Source: Massospora cicadina
Taxonomy: Eukaryota; Entomophthoromycota; Entomophthoromycetes; Entomophthorales; Entomophthoraceae
Direction of reading: 5' to 3'
Length of the DNA: 64,000 bases
Assembly (NCBI GenBank): GCA_022478985.1
Contig: JAKSZP010000134.1
Coordinates: 1-64,000 of the forward strand
Below are positions 45,231-56,130 of this stretch, one piece after another. The number at the start of each line of letters is the position of its first letter. The stretch's first letter is position 1. The position numbers and the translations under genes are program-made. The notes under the pieces were generated by a model. That model searched no databases and was not told the origin of the DNA. It worked only from the letters and a program-made list of their open reading frames with translations.

Positions 45231-45815
45231 TATTTAGACAGAGGCATTTGGTTAAATACTATGCCCCCACATTAGCATTGGTCAATGAATAATTGCTACT
45301 AACTTTCTCAGGTCGCCTTCACTATTTTTCTGATATTGCTTTGATCAATTCTTTCTCTCATACCTGTGTCCCACAGTAGTATTAGATTACTATATTTTTG
45401 TTAGTTCACATTGCCAAAGCAAATTAATATCACTGATACCCCTGAAATTCAACTTCTTGCCACCCTGGAGGCGCTAAACCTTATATCACCAATTTACTTT
45501 CAACATCTCGCCTCAGCGTCCAAGGACAATTGAATTATGCATTTTATTATCATTAAATTTACTTTAAGAAGCGCCGCCAAAAAAGCGTCATTAATAGTAT
45601 TTTTATCTATACTGGGACACTTACTAATGCCTCATTTGGTAGGCCAAATTCTATAATATGCATATTCCCTGAGGCTAAGGCTATAGTTTCACTGACTTTT
45701 TTTTGACCATTATACAACTGTCTTATAATTCAAGGTGTACTAAATTACCAGTTGTTTTGCATCAAAGGATAGAGGAAATTAATGCTCATGTTAAATAGAC
45801 AACCATTTTGAAAAG
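45231..45815. other. Unassigned DNA up to element 2
   Basis: Short coding-like blocks (for example QLLATLEALNLISPIYFQHL near 45450) without a known motif. It may belong to the same decayed element as repeat H. Confidence 0.35.
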
Positions 45816-46271
45816 TGTCAAGACTTTGATATGACTGGACAATAAGTATAATATTGCAGATTGTATAATAGTTGCTGAAGGGGATTAAAACTTAGATAGT
45901 CAATTTGGCGTATAGAGTGGATTCCACCAGAGCTGCAAGGATGAGGCAAAACCCTATAATTATAGGGAAATAAAGTGTTACTAAGATAATGGGCTGGAAC
46001 TTACCAAGGAAATTGCATAAGAAATAATTGAATGAGAGAATATAGGGGGGTCTTTTACAAAGAAAGAGAGTAGGAGGAAAGCATAATGGAAGTAGCTGTT
46101 AAGTTTAATAATAAATAAATTGGTATTTTCAGGGCAATAGCTCCTTATTAAGTCTTTATTATTAATAATCATTGAGGGTAAGAAATCCTTATATAACTCG
46201 TCCATTGATCAGTGGATTTTACCCTGTGCAACCCATTCAGCGGAATCAACCAAATCCGCCAAAAACTAAAA
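45816..46271 (+). repeat. 5' LTR of element 2
   Basis: Starts TGTCAAGACTTTGATATGACTGG and matches 51372-51826, for example 'gtatagagtggattccacca' and 'gagagtaggaggaaagcata'. TATA-type ttatataact at 46189-46198. Confidence 0.9.
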
Positions 46272-46272
46272 G

Positions 46273-46288
46273 TGGAGCTCACTACAGG
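46273..46288 (+). other. Primer-binding site, element 2
   Basis: TGGAGCTCACTACAGG, one base after the LTR end. It aligns with TGGTGCTCAATTCAGG of element 3, and the following bases gggtcccattgat match gggggcccattga there. Confidence 0.7.
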
Positions 46289-46639
46289 GGTCCCATTGAT
46301 CGATATTTAAAAAAGCTGCATATTTTTCAAAACCCATGGCGCAACCAGCTCACCTTGATGAGGTACTACCCCAATTTATAGAATTGTCTCAATACGTGGA
46401 ACTGAAGCTTGCCTTGGATACTACTCCAGGCTCAAAAAATGCTGTTCCAAGAAAATAAAGGTATAATCAAGCAGCTCGCCCAAGCCTTTCACTAACTGCA
46501 CCTGGTAGGTGACTAAACTAACCAACTGGCCGACCTCTTGGGAAGCAATACCAAGCGGCTATACTGTGCAGAGTGTAAATTAAAATAATGTTGCCAGGGA
46601 GGAGGAGATCTGCAGCGACAAGCTGCCCCCATTTAACTG

Positions 46640-47410
46640 TGACAGAAACATACATGGGTTTTCAAGAGTTTTGATTTAGTAGTAGAAGGGGCTTCCAATC
46701 AGTGGAAAGCTAAACTGTTGTTATCCACTTTGGATGTTGCAAGTGCTGACCAGTTCACACGTTACCTTAAGGAAAGTACTGTAGCATACCAAGAGGTGAA
46801 AAAGACCATGATCCTCCTGTTTGGGTGTAGCCAAAATGGCGCGGCGCAAGGCAGAATTTTTGACAATTCAGTTTCTTTTTTTAGTACTAGATGGTCGACA
46901 ATTCAGTTTCAAAAAAATGAATCCTTGGTTGAGTTTGTGGAGCGTTTCATGGCTGAGGCTCATGTGTTGGTGGGAGAGAATATCTTAACTATTGAAGAGG
47001 TTGGCGTAGCAATGATGGCAGCATTTAAGCCATATCAAGAACTGTATAATATATGTTTTATATCCTTTGTAAAAATGCAGAGCTAATAAAAATTGTCAGT
47101 CATTTACGCCGTTTATCCATCACTTTTAGTGCTCCCAATGTGGAATGGAAAGCCCCTACAACCTCTACTGAAGCCCCATTGGTATTAAAACAACAACGAC
47201 TTGGTTATAATCCATTGGGGAACACTCATCCCCTTAACGCTTGGGCAAGTCCTTTCCACCCTCATTATTACCAACTAACTCATCCTTGGCTGAATTTCAC
47301 TCCATCAATTAACATCAGACCTTAAGCTTTGGGTGTGATGCAGAGTTAAGTGCCGTTTAAAAATGCTTGTTTCTCGTGAGGCCAACAAGGCCATTATGCA
47401 GATAGCTTTC
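46640..47410 (+). pseudogene. Gag remnant with altered zinc knuckle, element 2
   Basis: Frame 46718-47086 reads MLSTLDVASADQFTRYLKES, EVKKTMILLFGCSQ, then SLVEFVERFMAEAHVLVGEN and AAFKPYQELYN. This is a Gag helical domain that agrees with element 3. Frame 47053-47325 continues with IKIVSHLRRLSITFSAPN. The knuckle lies at 47368-47409: C-F-S-stop-G-Q-Q-G-H-Y-A-D-S-F-P, where the second Cys codon has become TGA and the fourth ligand is Phe, as in element 3. Frameshifts link the pieces. Confidence 0.75.
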
Positions 47411-47919
47411 CAGGCAAACTGAATGTCAATGCAGTACCAGTTGCCCTGAACAAATAAGGAAAAGGTCGAGTGGAGTAGAGATGGGATGCTCTACTTCCGC
47501 TGATACAAACCTATCTGTCCCTAATGGTTCTCATGGGCCAGTTTGTGTCAGTCCAGGTACTCACCTTGATGATTTATTATATCAACAAATCCCCTATGTT
47601 ATATTTGCCTCAAGCCAAGGGAGAGACCCCAATAACGTGAACAAGGAGTTCTGACAAGATTTGCAAAGGTCATACTCCTGAAAGTTCCTTTAGCGGAATG
47701 GTACTTTTGATGATGAACCTTCAACACATGTCGCAGATCTAGAGGGGGTGGAAATGGCGATTCCAGTAGAGAAAATAAACCAAGAGTATCCTCATATTAG
47801 TGCTTTTATTCTCACTTTTCTGGATAACAAAAAACCTTGGACGTTCATGTATTAAACACCAACTAGTCCTCTTATTTGGATTGTACATACTGTGATATCT
47901 TTGAAAAAATACCAAAACC
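47411..47919 (+). other. Gag-protease spacer, element 2
   Basis: Coding-like but broken, with no recognisable motif. Its position between the knuckle and the protease is where gypsy elements carry a variable linker. Confidence 0.4.
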
Positions 47920-48190
47920 TGGGAGATTAAAGATACTGGCGCTTCTATTGATATTATATATCAAGCTTGTGGCTAAGCTTTCGCTGAAGCCTGATGTAAA
48001 ACACCAAGTAGTGTACAGGACTGCAGGGGCGCATAGCACTGTGTCAGAACGCGCTTACAGCGCGTTGCCTCTGAGGCTTGGTTCTGTGGGTGCATCCACT
48101 CTGGCGGTGGTTCTGCATAATACAAATTATGACATGTTGATTGGAGATGAGTTCATACAGAAATTCAGAGTGGTGATTGATATGGCGTAG
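47920..48190 (+). pseudogene. Aspartic protease remnant, element 2
   Basis: At about 47932 one frame reads D-T-G-A-S-I-D-I-I, the retropepsin active site. After a frameshift, frame 47876-48190 continues with KLSLKPDVKHQVVYRTAG and LHNTNYDMLIGDEFIQKF. The Y-D-M-L-I-G-D block corresponds to the conserved I-L-G strand near the end of gypsy proteases. The match is complete in order, but the frame is split. Confidence 0.75.
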
Positions 48191-48849
48191 GGAACACTTA
48201 ACATTCTGGGACAAAATATCCCCTTCTATTTTACCCCAATGGAGTCCTGGAAGACCCAAACTGCTCAAGTCAAATTAATCTCGCATATAGTGATGGGGTA
48301 GTTCCTGTAAAACATTGGCAAGTGAAGAAGAGAACCCAAGCGCTTCCTAACCAGATTTACAAGTACAATGGTATTCCATTACTTGCTGCGAGTGCTTTAA
48401 GTATACCTTCTGGTCAATAGGTCATAATAGGGATTGAGCTTGAAATAGATATTCTGGAAGGTCTATATGGCGAGATTATGGGGCCCCATCAACAATTGCG
48501 GCTTGAACCCCATGTGGCTCCTAAGCTCCTGTTACCAGAGCGGGGTGAAGTGAAGGTGTTGATAGCGAACCTTCAGAAGAAATGCATGAAGGTCCAAATG
48601 CATCAAGTGGTGGCGTATATGCATCTTATTCCTATTGATGTGATTCACCAGATAAATGACTTTGGATCTTGAAAAGATCTTGGGCTTATTTTAAAACCTC
48701 ATCCATCATAATGACTGTGGTCCCGCATGAGGCTCTCATTGGCCTCTTGAAGGACCAGAAGGACAGGGTGAATGATCTGTTTGAGAAATAACAAATTATT
48801 TTTGCATCTGAAGATCACAACTTGGAATTTGTGCATGAGGGATTGTGCA
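48191..48849 (+). other. Protease-RT spacer, element 2
   Basis: Contains an open frame 48478-48672 (LRLEPHVAPKLLLPERGEVK) and coding-like flanks with stops. This is part of Pol between protease and RT, with no own motif. Confidence 0.5.
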
Positions 48850-49540
48850 TCAGTTGGACACAGGGGATCACCCCCTATCCAATAATGACCTATCCATCAC
48901 TCCAAGGCGGTGGAAAAAGTGGTATCCGCTGATATAGAAAAATTGGTTGAACATGGAATGTTAGAGCCGTCAAAGAGTCCCTGGGCGTACCCATGCTAAT
49001 TGTCAAGAAGAAAGATGGCACCAATTGAGTATTAATTGACTACCAAAATCTCAACAGCACTATGAAAAAAGACACATACCTGCTTCCACAAATTGATAAT
49101 GGTTTAGATTGACTGGGCAGTAAAAAATTTTCTCCGCTATGGAACTGATATTAAGGTACTGGCAAATTAAGCTGCCAGCAGCGGAAAAAGAGAAGTGCTC
49201 TATAATCACCTCAAAAGGTCTGTTCCAGCCTACACACATGCCACAGAGTTTGTGCAATGACCCGGCTATGTTCCAGCATGCTATGGATAAAATCTTGGGT
49301 GATAAAAGCTGTCTTATGTTCTAGTTTACCTTGACAATATTAATTTGTTCTCATGGATATTCACAGAATATCTCAACCACCTGGACCAAGTGCTCCACCA
49401 AAACTCTAAAGCTAACATCAAAATAGGCCCTAAAAGTGCCATTTATAAGGAGCAGTTTAATACCTCAGGTTTTTTGTTAGACTCCAAAGGGCTTAGTCCT
49501 CAGCTGGCAAAGGTGAAAGCTATATGCAAGATGACTTAGT
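48850..49540 (+). pseudogene. Reverse transcriptase remnant, element 2
   Basis: Blocks: a MLIVKKKDGT region (about 48995), IDYQNLNSTMKKDTYLLPQ (about 49035-49090), frame 49139-49324 with YWQIKLPAAEKEKCSIITSK and FQPTHMPQSLCNDPAMFQHA, the catalytic box Y-L-D-N at 49327-49338, and then KANIKIGPKSAIYKEQFNTS in the frame starting 49345. The second Asp of the usual Y-L-D-D is Asn, so this copy is catalytically dead even apart from its stops. Confidence 0.85.
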
Positions 49541-49639
49541 CAGGTAATAAGTGTGATATTCAGGTGTTTTTGGGGATGGTTGGTAATTACTGGCAGTTCA
49601 TTCTCAACTTCAGCTGTATTGGGGTTCCATTCTTTATAT

Positions 49640-50115
49640 TATTAAAGTTGAATTCCATCTTTGATTGCACGGAATAATTTTAAAACGCTTTCAAATGTTC
49701 TACAAAATACTTTGGCTAGTGCGCCTGTCTTACAATGACCTAATATTGAGAAGGAATTTATGGTACAAATGGATGCTTCCCTCTCCTCTGTAGGGTCCAT
49801 GCTATCCCAAGAGGATGATGATGGTGTGGAGCATCCCATTGCGTATTGTAGCTGAAGCCTAAATTGTCATGGAAGTAATTATACTGTGACCAAGAGAGAG
49901 TGCTTAGCAGTGATATATGCGTATAAACAGTTTTGGGTCTACCTCCACGGGGTTAAAGTCAAATTGGTCACAGATCATGCATCCTTACGGTGGCTGAAGA
50001 GTCTGCGAGAATCTGAATGGTAGCTTGCACAATGGGCGCTGAAGCTAGAAGCATATAACTTCAAGATTAAATTTCATCTAGGGGAGAAACACCAGAATGC
50101 AGACTGCCTCTCTTG
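49640..50115 (+). pseudogene. RNase H remnant, element 2
   Basis: Plus-strand reading gives QMDASLSSVGSMLSQEDDDG, then VEHPIAYCS, then YTVTKRECLAVIYAYKQFWV, then GVKVKLVTDHASLRWLKSL and finally FHLGEKHQNADCLS. All RNase H landmarks of Ty3/gypsy are present, including the catalytic Asp of Q-M-D-A-S, the Glu of K-R-E-C and the Asp of V-T-D-H. Two in-frame stops interrupt it. Confidence 0.85.
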
Positions 50116-50279
50116 ATTGCCAACGGTGGCCATTAAGGCGGATTTGGAACACATAAGTATAAGAAGATGCTTGTGGGAAAATATCACAATGATCCACTAC
50201 AAATGATTAAGTGCTTTAGGCTGTGATGGGATACCTTTGTATGCAATGAGGAATTATATAAGCAAATTGGCGAATTAAC

Positions 50280-51345
50280 GTTGAGTTTACCAAAACCTTC
50301 TGCTAGACCAAAAATTATTATGGATGCTCATAGAGCAGTAGGTCATGGATGGTTGCGAAAAACGCTGGAGTTCTTGAAACCCCATTACTATTGGGAGAGT
50401 ATGCACTATGATGAGATTGAGACGGTTGCTTGTTGTCACCAGTGCCAAGTGTAGAAACTATTTTGGTAGAAGACCACCTACCAGCTGGTTAAGCCTCATT
50501 TCACATGTCATACTGTTTTTCTGGATGTGGTGGAGCATCTATTAATTAGTGCAAATAGCTCAAAGTATATGGTAGCCATTGATCATTTCACAAGATGGGT
50601 GTAAATAAGAGCAATCAATGATTTAGGAGCTGTCAACACCGCCAAACTCATCCTGGAGTGTGTCATACAGAGACATGGATGTCTGCAATTTATCCTCATG
50701 TACAACGGAACCAAGTTCACATCACACATCCCGCCCAAGTTGAACGAGCCAATGTCAATCTGAGGAGTCTTGACTACCCCATACCATCTTGAATCTAATG
50801 GAATGGTGGAATGGGGCAATGGAACATTGGTAAATATACTCTGTAACCTTATAAAGGATCGACCTTCTATATAAGGTACCCTTTTATCTACCGCCATCTT
50901 TGCATAAAATCCCAACTATCATTTGTCAATGGGGATAAGCCCTTCCAATTAGTTTATGGAAGACATTCAGCTTTGCCAGCATTACTTTATTCCTGTGTGG
51001 AGGATAAAACGGAGTTGAGCCTCAAGAATATTTGACTACATTAACAGACATGCTGATTAAGCTCCAAACTGAAGCATAATCCACTAGTCTATTCAATAAG
51101 ATTCAGAATCAAGCAGACGACCAATGTAGATGAGGCAGCCTCCCACAGTCTATTGTAGGAGATCTTGTCTTTTTTCACGACCAACATGGGTTAGGAAGGA
51201 GGTACAATCTCGTCAGCATATGGACTGGACCATTTGTGATAATTTAGAATACTGATGTTGACGCCTACATTATTAAGGAACACATGGGTGGTCAGAGTAT
51301 CAACTGAGTACATGCAAAGTTCCTTCAGGCTTACAAGCAATAGTA
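50280..51345 (+). pseudogene. Integrase and C-terminal remnant, element 2
   Basis: The zinc part reads VGHGWLRKTLEFLKPHYYWE, then VACCHQCQV, the H-H-C-C type finger. The core reads TVFLDVVEHL (first Asp), YMVAIDHFTRWV, LMYNGTKFTSH (D-N-G expected, Y-N-G here), and TTPYHLESNGMVEWGNGTLV with the third-residue Glu kept. The tail VGDLVFFHDQ..GR and WTGPFVI is the GPY/F region. It ends shortly before the polypurine tract. Stops are scattered. Confidence 0.8.
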
Positions 51346-51360
51346 GATTATCATCCAGTC

Positions 51361-51371
51361 AAGGGGGGTAA
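51361..51371 (+). other. Polypurine tract, element 2
   Basis: aaggggggtaa directly before the LTR start TGTCGAG. Confidence 0.8.
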
Positions 51372-51826
51372 TGTCGAGATTTTGATATGACTGGATGACA
51401 AGCATATTTTTGGCGGATTGTATAGAAATCAATGAAGGGGAATTCAAACTTAGATAGTCAATTTGGCGTATAGAGTGGATTCCACCAGAGCTGCAAGGAT
51501 AAAGCAAAACCTGAAAATCACAGGAAATAAAGTGTTACTAAGCTGATGGGCCAGAACTGACCAAGGCGATTACATATAAAAAGTTGAATGAGAGAATATT
51601 AGAGAAGTCTTTTACAGAAAAAGAGAGTAGGAGGAAAGCATAATAGAAGTAGCTGTTAAGTTTAATAATAAATGAATTGGTATTGTAGGGAAAATAGCTC
51701 CTTATTAATTTTTATTATTAGTAATCATTGAGGGTAAGCAATCCTTATATAGATCGTCCATTGCAGAGTGGGTTTTACCCTGTGCAACCAATTCAGCGGA
51801 ATCAACCAAATCTGCCAAAAATTAGC
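51372..51826 (+). repeat. 3' LTR of element 2
   Basis: Starts TGTCGAGATTTTGATATGACTGG. TATA-type ccttatatag at 51743-51752. The end is set where similarity to the 5' LTR stops (ccaaaaatta), uncertain by a few bases. Confidence 0.9.
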
Positions 51827-53126
51827 TGATAGGAAACTGATTTAGACTATCATCTTTTCCCAAGCCTATGAAAGACTACTATGAAAACTTACCCGCGAGC
51901 TCCAAGCTGTTGTCAGTACTAAAAGAATATATTGTGCTTTAAATATTATTTAAGAACACTTTTTGACATAAGAGGGTTTTAGTTTACATTTTCTTTAGCA
52001 TCTGTCCTTATAAAGAATACCATTTTATTAGGTGAAAATTATCTGTGCCTTTAGAATATGACGCTGCAGTGCCAGTACTAACCTGGTGTTCACTACAGGG
52101 GGAACTTTCTGCACCCTAGACACCAACGTTATTATATAATTATTGAGAAAGTTATTGCCAGCTTAACTAGAGCGACTTCCCAATGCAGAATCAGATGATC
52201 CTAAGGACCAACGATTATATGTTGAATCCACTTGCCACTTTAGTTCAGAATTGAACAATCTTTTGGGCAACTCTCAGATATCATATTGAAATAATATTAC
52301 CAAGTTACCAAATTTGCATATAAAACCAATGCCAATAACGCCGCCTTGATGGTATTACTCAAGCCATAGATGGAGATTTTTGCTCCACTACTAAATTTGA
52401 CATGGGTTTGAATACCTGAATCTCCTAGTATATTCCCAAGGACAGTAATTGAAAGATTTGGACTATTGCCTCTTGTAACTGATTGTAAATTTGAGCATGT
52501 TAAACAAAGTTTTTATGGCAAAAGACTGCCATTTTACTAGCCGGTTGAACAATTCTGTTAATAGGTCATGGATGAATTATGTGAATATAAGACAAACTAC
52601 ACACTAGATCAAACCCCAAATACATGTTTCAATACACAAAATGACACTCTGCCAGCGTCTGATGCTGAAGGGGATGAGGCGCCATATGTGCCAATTGACT
52701 TTGGATCTTACTTCTTTACAAACTTATGGTGTTTTGGTCTCAACTAAGATTATGGTGATCCCAGATAGCAATTTATCTTTTCCAACACTATTACCGCCAA
52801 TTCCTTTTACTTCAGTGATCTCATCTTGAACTATGAAAGCAATATCAAATAAGCACACTTTAGAAGCCCAAAGGCATTTTGTTTCTGCTCCTTACGTTGA
52901 CTGTAAGGTCCCCATCATGGCCATTAATTTAGATTAGGCAATATATCACTTCCAATCAAGGAAAAGGAGGGGCCCTGTGCATTACCACTAGTAAATTTAG
53001 GGGACCTAGAAAATACCTAAAAAGTTTTGGGTGTATACTGCTCCCTCAAAATCAAGTTTTACCACACCCTGAACTGGTACTAAATCCAATTCTGTTTATA
53101 TTTAGATTCTGATGAAGGGTGCTTGA
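51827..53126 (+). other. Retroelement-like sequence K, left part
   Basis: At 52084-52099 the plus strand has TGGTGTTCACTACAGG, the same primer-binding-site type as elements 2, 3 and E, followed by ggg. A decayed LTR may therefore end at about 52083, and gag-like coding should follow. Frames downstream carry coding-like blocks in two phases (EGDEAPYVPIDFGSYFF, then LVNLGDLENT) that I cannot assign. The sequence is interrupted at 53127 by LINE C and resumes at 58413. Confidence 0.4.
52084..52099 (+). other. Primer-binding-like site of K
   Basis: TGGTGTTCACTACAGG followed by GGG; compare element 2 (TGGAGCTCACTACAGG). No LTR pair supports it here, so this is a motif call only. Confidence 0.4.
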
Positions 53127-53142
53127 AGAAAATGAAAAACGT
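53127..53142. repeat. TSD of LINE C, left copy
   Basis: The 16-bp sequence agaaaatgaaaaacgt is perfectly repeated at 58413-58428. Confidence 0.9.
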
Positions 53143-53426
53143 TTTTATTTAACTGAGGTATGATGACCCTGGGATGGACGATATCAATATATTTAATGGG
53201 ATAGGAGGAGGTGAAGTATAGCAAGATAGGCACCCCATAATAGATGAGCTACCCCTGTTGCCAGCTGGTACCACCAGGTATAGGGAGGGCTGAGGCCTTA
53301 CTCCGAAGGGGTTTCCCCTATTATGGAGCAGATGTGGAGGAAGGGGTCCGTATGTAGAAACCAGGCTGAGAACCTTAATTCAACAAGTTGTTGTTGCTTC
53401 AGACTCATGTATCCATATAGCCAGGC
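53143..53426 (-). other. 3' UTR of LINE C
   Basis: Carries the family tail GTCCATCCCAGGG and a terminal AATAAAA in the minus direction, and no poly(A) run. It aligns with the tails of LINEs A and B. Confidence 0.65.
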
Positions 53427-54258
53427 TTAAAAGTGCTCTAGTATGTGTAAGTGAAATCTTTTGATTGTCCCACAGATGGTGGGTATGGTTCCCTTGAAAG
53501 CATCCAGTGCTATGGTGTGAATTGTCCACATGTCAATGGTGACTATCAGGGAGCGGAGTGTGGGTGGTATTGGAGATTCAAGTTGGAGTATGAGGAGGCT
53601 TCTGGAGATTGACAACTCCTGGTCATTTTGGGCTCTTAGTAGATGCGCAACTTCCAGCCATATGGCTCTAGATGGGGAGCATGCTTCAAGGCGGTGGTGC
53701 AGGGTGCCATCCCCACCACATACTGCGCACTCTGCATGAAGAGAGTTGGAGCAATCTGATGTTCTGTAGGTTCTTCTGAGGCAACTCCAGGTGTTAGCTC
53801 TTACCCTTGGCTTGAGGAACGGAAGATTCGTTATCCTCCATATTGCCTTATGTGTTGTGAGATCATATGGGATGTCTAAAGCATCTAGGTAGTCAATTCT
53901 CGTGATGAATAGGGCCACGTCATATGTGTCCCTTTGGGGGTGGTCCTCTGGTTTCCTTAGCGTGAAGTGAGCTCCAGGCCTTCCCCTTCCCTGACTAGTG
54001 CCTGTGAGTGTGATGGATAACCCCATGTGCCAAATGGTGTGGAGAGGGCATTTTAAGTGAGGGGTTTTCCATGTGAGCCTGCTGAGTTGGGGTGGTTTGC
54101 AAGTTATGTGAGCAGGCTGGATGGGTTGTGTGGGTTAAAAGTTTGAGCGCCTGTGCAAAATTAGCCCTCGCCGCTCTGGACCAGTGTTGTTGTGGGAGGC
54201 CTGGGGCTAGGACTTCCTTTATCCGGGTGCCCAGTATAAAGGTTGGCACGGACCTCAA
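53427..54258 (-). pseudogene. LINE C ORF2 C-terminus with zf-RVT-like motif
   Basis: Frame 54026-53427 (199 codons) contains ECAVCGGDGTLHHRLEACSP followed by SRAIW, i.e. C-x2-C-x7-H-x4-C plus Trp, and SLIVTIDMWTIHTIALDAFK, ending LHILEHF. The upstream frame 54258-53995 carries LPQQHWSRAARANFAQALKL, as in LINE B. A frameshift lies between the two. The zinc pattern is intact in this copy. Confidence 0.75.
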
Positions 54259-55490
54259 AATCTATTAGGCCAATGCTTCCGCTGGATTGTGGGCCAAAGA
54301 GTGTTTCCACCCGTACAGGTGGCTGGGACCTAGGCCACAGCCATCACTGGATAAGTGCGCGGATAGAGGATATGAATGTAGGTGAGAAGGAGATTGCGTG
54401 TGTGGGGAACCACAGCATCGGGAGGATGAGTGAGTTAGCAACTGTTAATCTCCTGTTAATCCTGGGGATCTTCTTTTAAGGGAGTCCTTGCGGTTGGACA
54501 CCCACTGTAGTAGATTGTTCTCAATTGTCTCGTTGGTATACCCCCTGTCACCAGCAATATCACAAGGTGGTGGACAGGGTTGGTTGTAGGAGGTGAGGTG
54601 GAGGTAAGGATGAGATGGTTGTTCCTTCGTGGAGGCTGAAAGTTTGAGTGTTGTGGCCCAGTTGTTAGTGTAGTTGCCTAAGAGGATTATTTCCGATTTC
54701 CTTTTGTTGAGTATCGCGTTGCTCACAATGGAATATTCCTCTAGTGTGCGTTCCAGCTGTTGGGCATCATTTTTGTTAGCTATAACTATCACGCAGTCAT
54801 CTGCAAAGGCTAGTATCTTGACTGTTGACTGGCCTTGTGGGGTTATGCCCATGAGGCGTAAGTCAGCGAAGCAAAGGAGTGGATTAAAACTGAATTTATA
54901 CAGCAGTGGCTGAGGGGGTCCACTTTTTTGAGCCCTCTGCGTGGTGTATTCTTGTTAGTCAGGAAGCCAGGGCCGCATACAGACATGGATGCGGATTCTG
55001 TAAGGAGCATCGACCAGTTTATGAATCTGGGTGGGAGTTTGAAGGCGCTCAGGCATTCCTTTAGGTATGGCCAACTAACGCGGCCATATGTCTTCTCCTG
55101 GTCTAGGAATACCAGGGCTCCATTTTCTTTGAACTGACATATGTTGGCAACGGAGTGTATTTTCCCAGATTGAACGTCCTGGTATGAACCCAAACTGATT
55201 GAGTGACAAGACTTTGGAGGCAATTGTTCCTAATCTGGTTGTTAAAATTTTTATGAGTAGTTTTATATCAGTCTTAGAGAGTGCAATTGGGCGCCAGTTG
55301 GCCAGGTCCATTTTTCACCCTTTTTAAACAGGGTTATGACATAGGAGTCCTGGCCACCAGGTAGGAGGCGTGTTTCTAGCAGGCACTGGTTCATTGATGC
55401 CAAGAGGAGGGGGAAGATTTGTTTGAAGTATTTTTTAAGATTCTTATGGTATCCCATCAGGACCTTGGCATTTCCTAAGTGGTGCACCGC
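54259..55490 (-). pseudogene. LINE C ORF2 reverse transcriptase
   Basis: Five overlapping frames cover it. ASMNQCLLETRLLPGGQD is in 55487-55263, ANWRPIALSKTDIKLLIKIL in 55311-55075, VFLDQEKTYGRVSWPYLKEC in 55223-54843 and ILAFADDCVIVIANKNDAQQ in 54852-54445. The F-A-D-D box is intact at about 54795-54815. In the Y-D-R-V-N segment Asp is Gly (Y-G-R-V-S). Four frameshifts split the enzyme. Confidence 0.85.
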
Positions 55491-56130
55491 GGACTGTGTC
55501 CCAGAGCTCCTCCTGTGTGATTAGGTTTAGGAGGTATAGTCCGGCGGTGCACTTTGTATTCCAGTGGTGTGTATAAAATCTTTAATTTTCTGGGGGTTGG
55601 TTGGGGTGTCATGGTATAGTTCTATGTACTAGCGTTGTACTTCCGCCTTGACTTTCTCTGGGTAAGTTGCCATGGTGCCGTTACCTTTGCAGACCTGTGT
55701 GCACGCAGAATGGTTGCCGTGGGAGTGAAATTGGCAGAAGAAGTACATTGAACAGGTTTCGCCTTCTTTTTATGAACATACCTTTTCTGGATACTTTGAT
55801 TCGATGCTGGTGTTGAAGATGAGGGCGTTTAGGCAGGCGGATATTTCCGCCCATTTGCACCCCCAAGTGGGGCTATAACTGGACTTTGGGGTGTTGAGCT
55901 AGAGGTGGTCCAGTTCCGCGGTACACCTAATTGTGTTTATGTCAGCAGTGTACTTATGCGAGGCGAGATGGCAAGTTTTATTTGTTAGTTCAGTTTTGAT
56001 ATCTGCCCAGGTTTTGATGGGGTTTAATACAAAAGGGGTTGCGAATTCTGGGTTCATGACCTCATGTTCAACCCCAGTTGGATATTGCGCCTAATTTTAT
56101 GTTTTCTGGGTGTAGCTTCCTCCAGGCTGA
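55491..56130 (-). pseudogene. LINE C ORF2 linker between endonuclease and RT
   Basis: Aligns with LINE A 18281-18633 plus 23951-24050. It includes a CTQVCKG-like segment and the CQFHSHG region near 55720. The uninterrupted match across the LINE B insertion point of LINE A lies near 55900. Confidence 0.65.

Larger units (their letters stand above)
45816..51826 (+). mobile_element. Ty3/gypsy element 2 with both LTRs
   Basis: A 6.0-kb plus-strand element with LTRs 45816-46271 and 51372-51826, a primer-binding site at 46273 and a polypurine tract ending at 51371. The interior runs gag (46640-47410), protease (47920-48190), RT (48850-49540), RNase H (49640-50115), integrase (50280-51345). It is a sister of element 3 but has shorter LTRs (about 455 bp). 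Flanks (aaaag left, tgata right) show no TSD. All modules are broken by frameshifts or stops. Confidence 0.9.
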
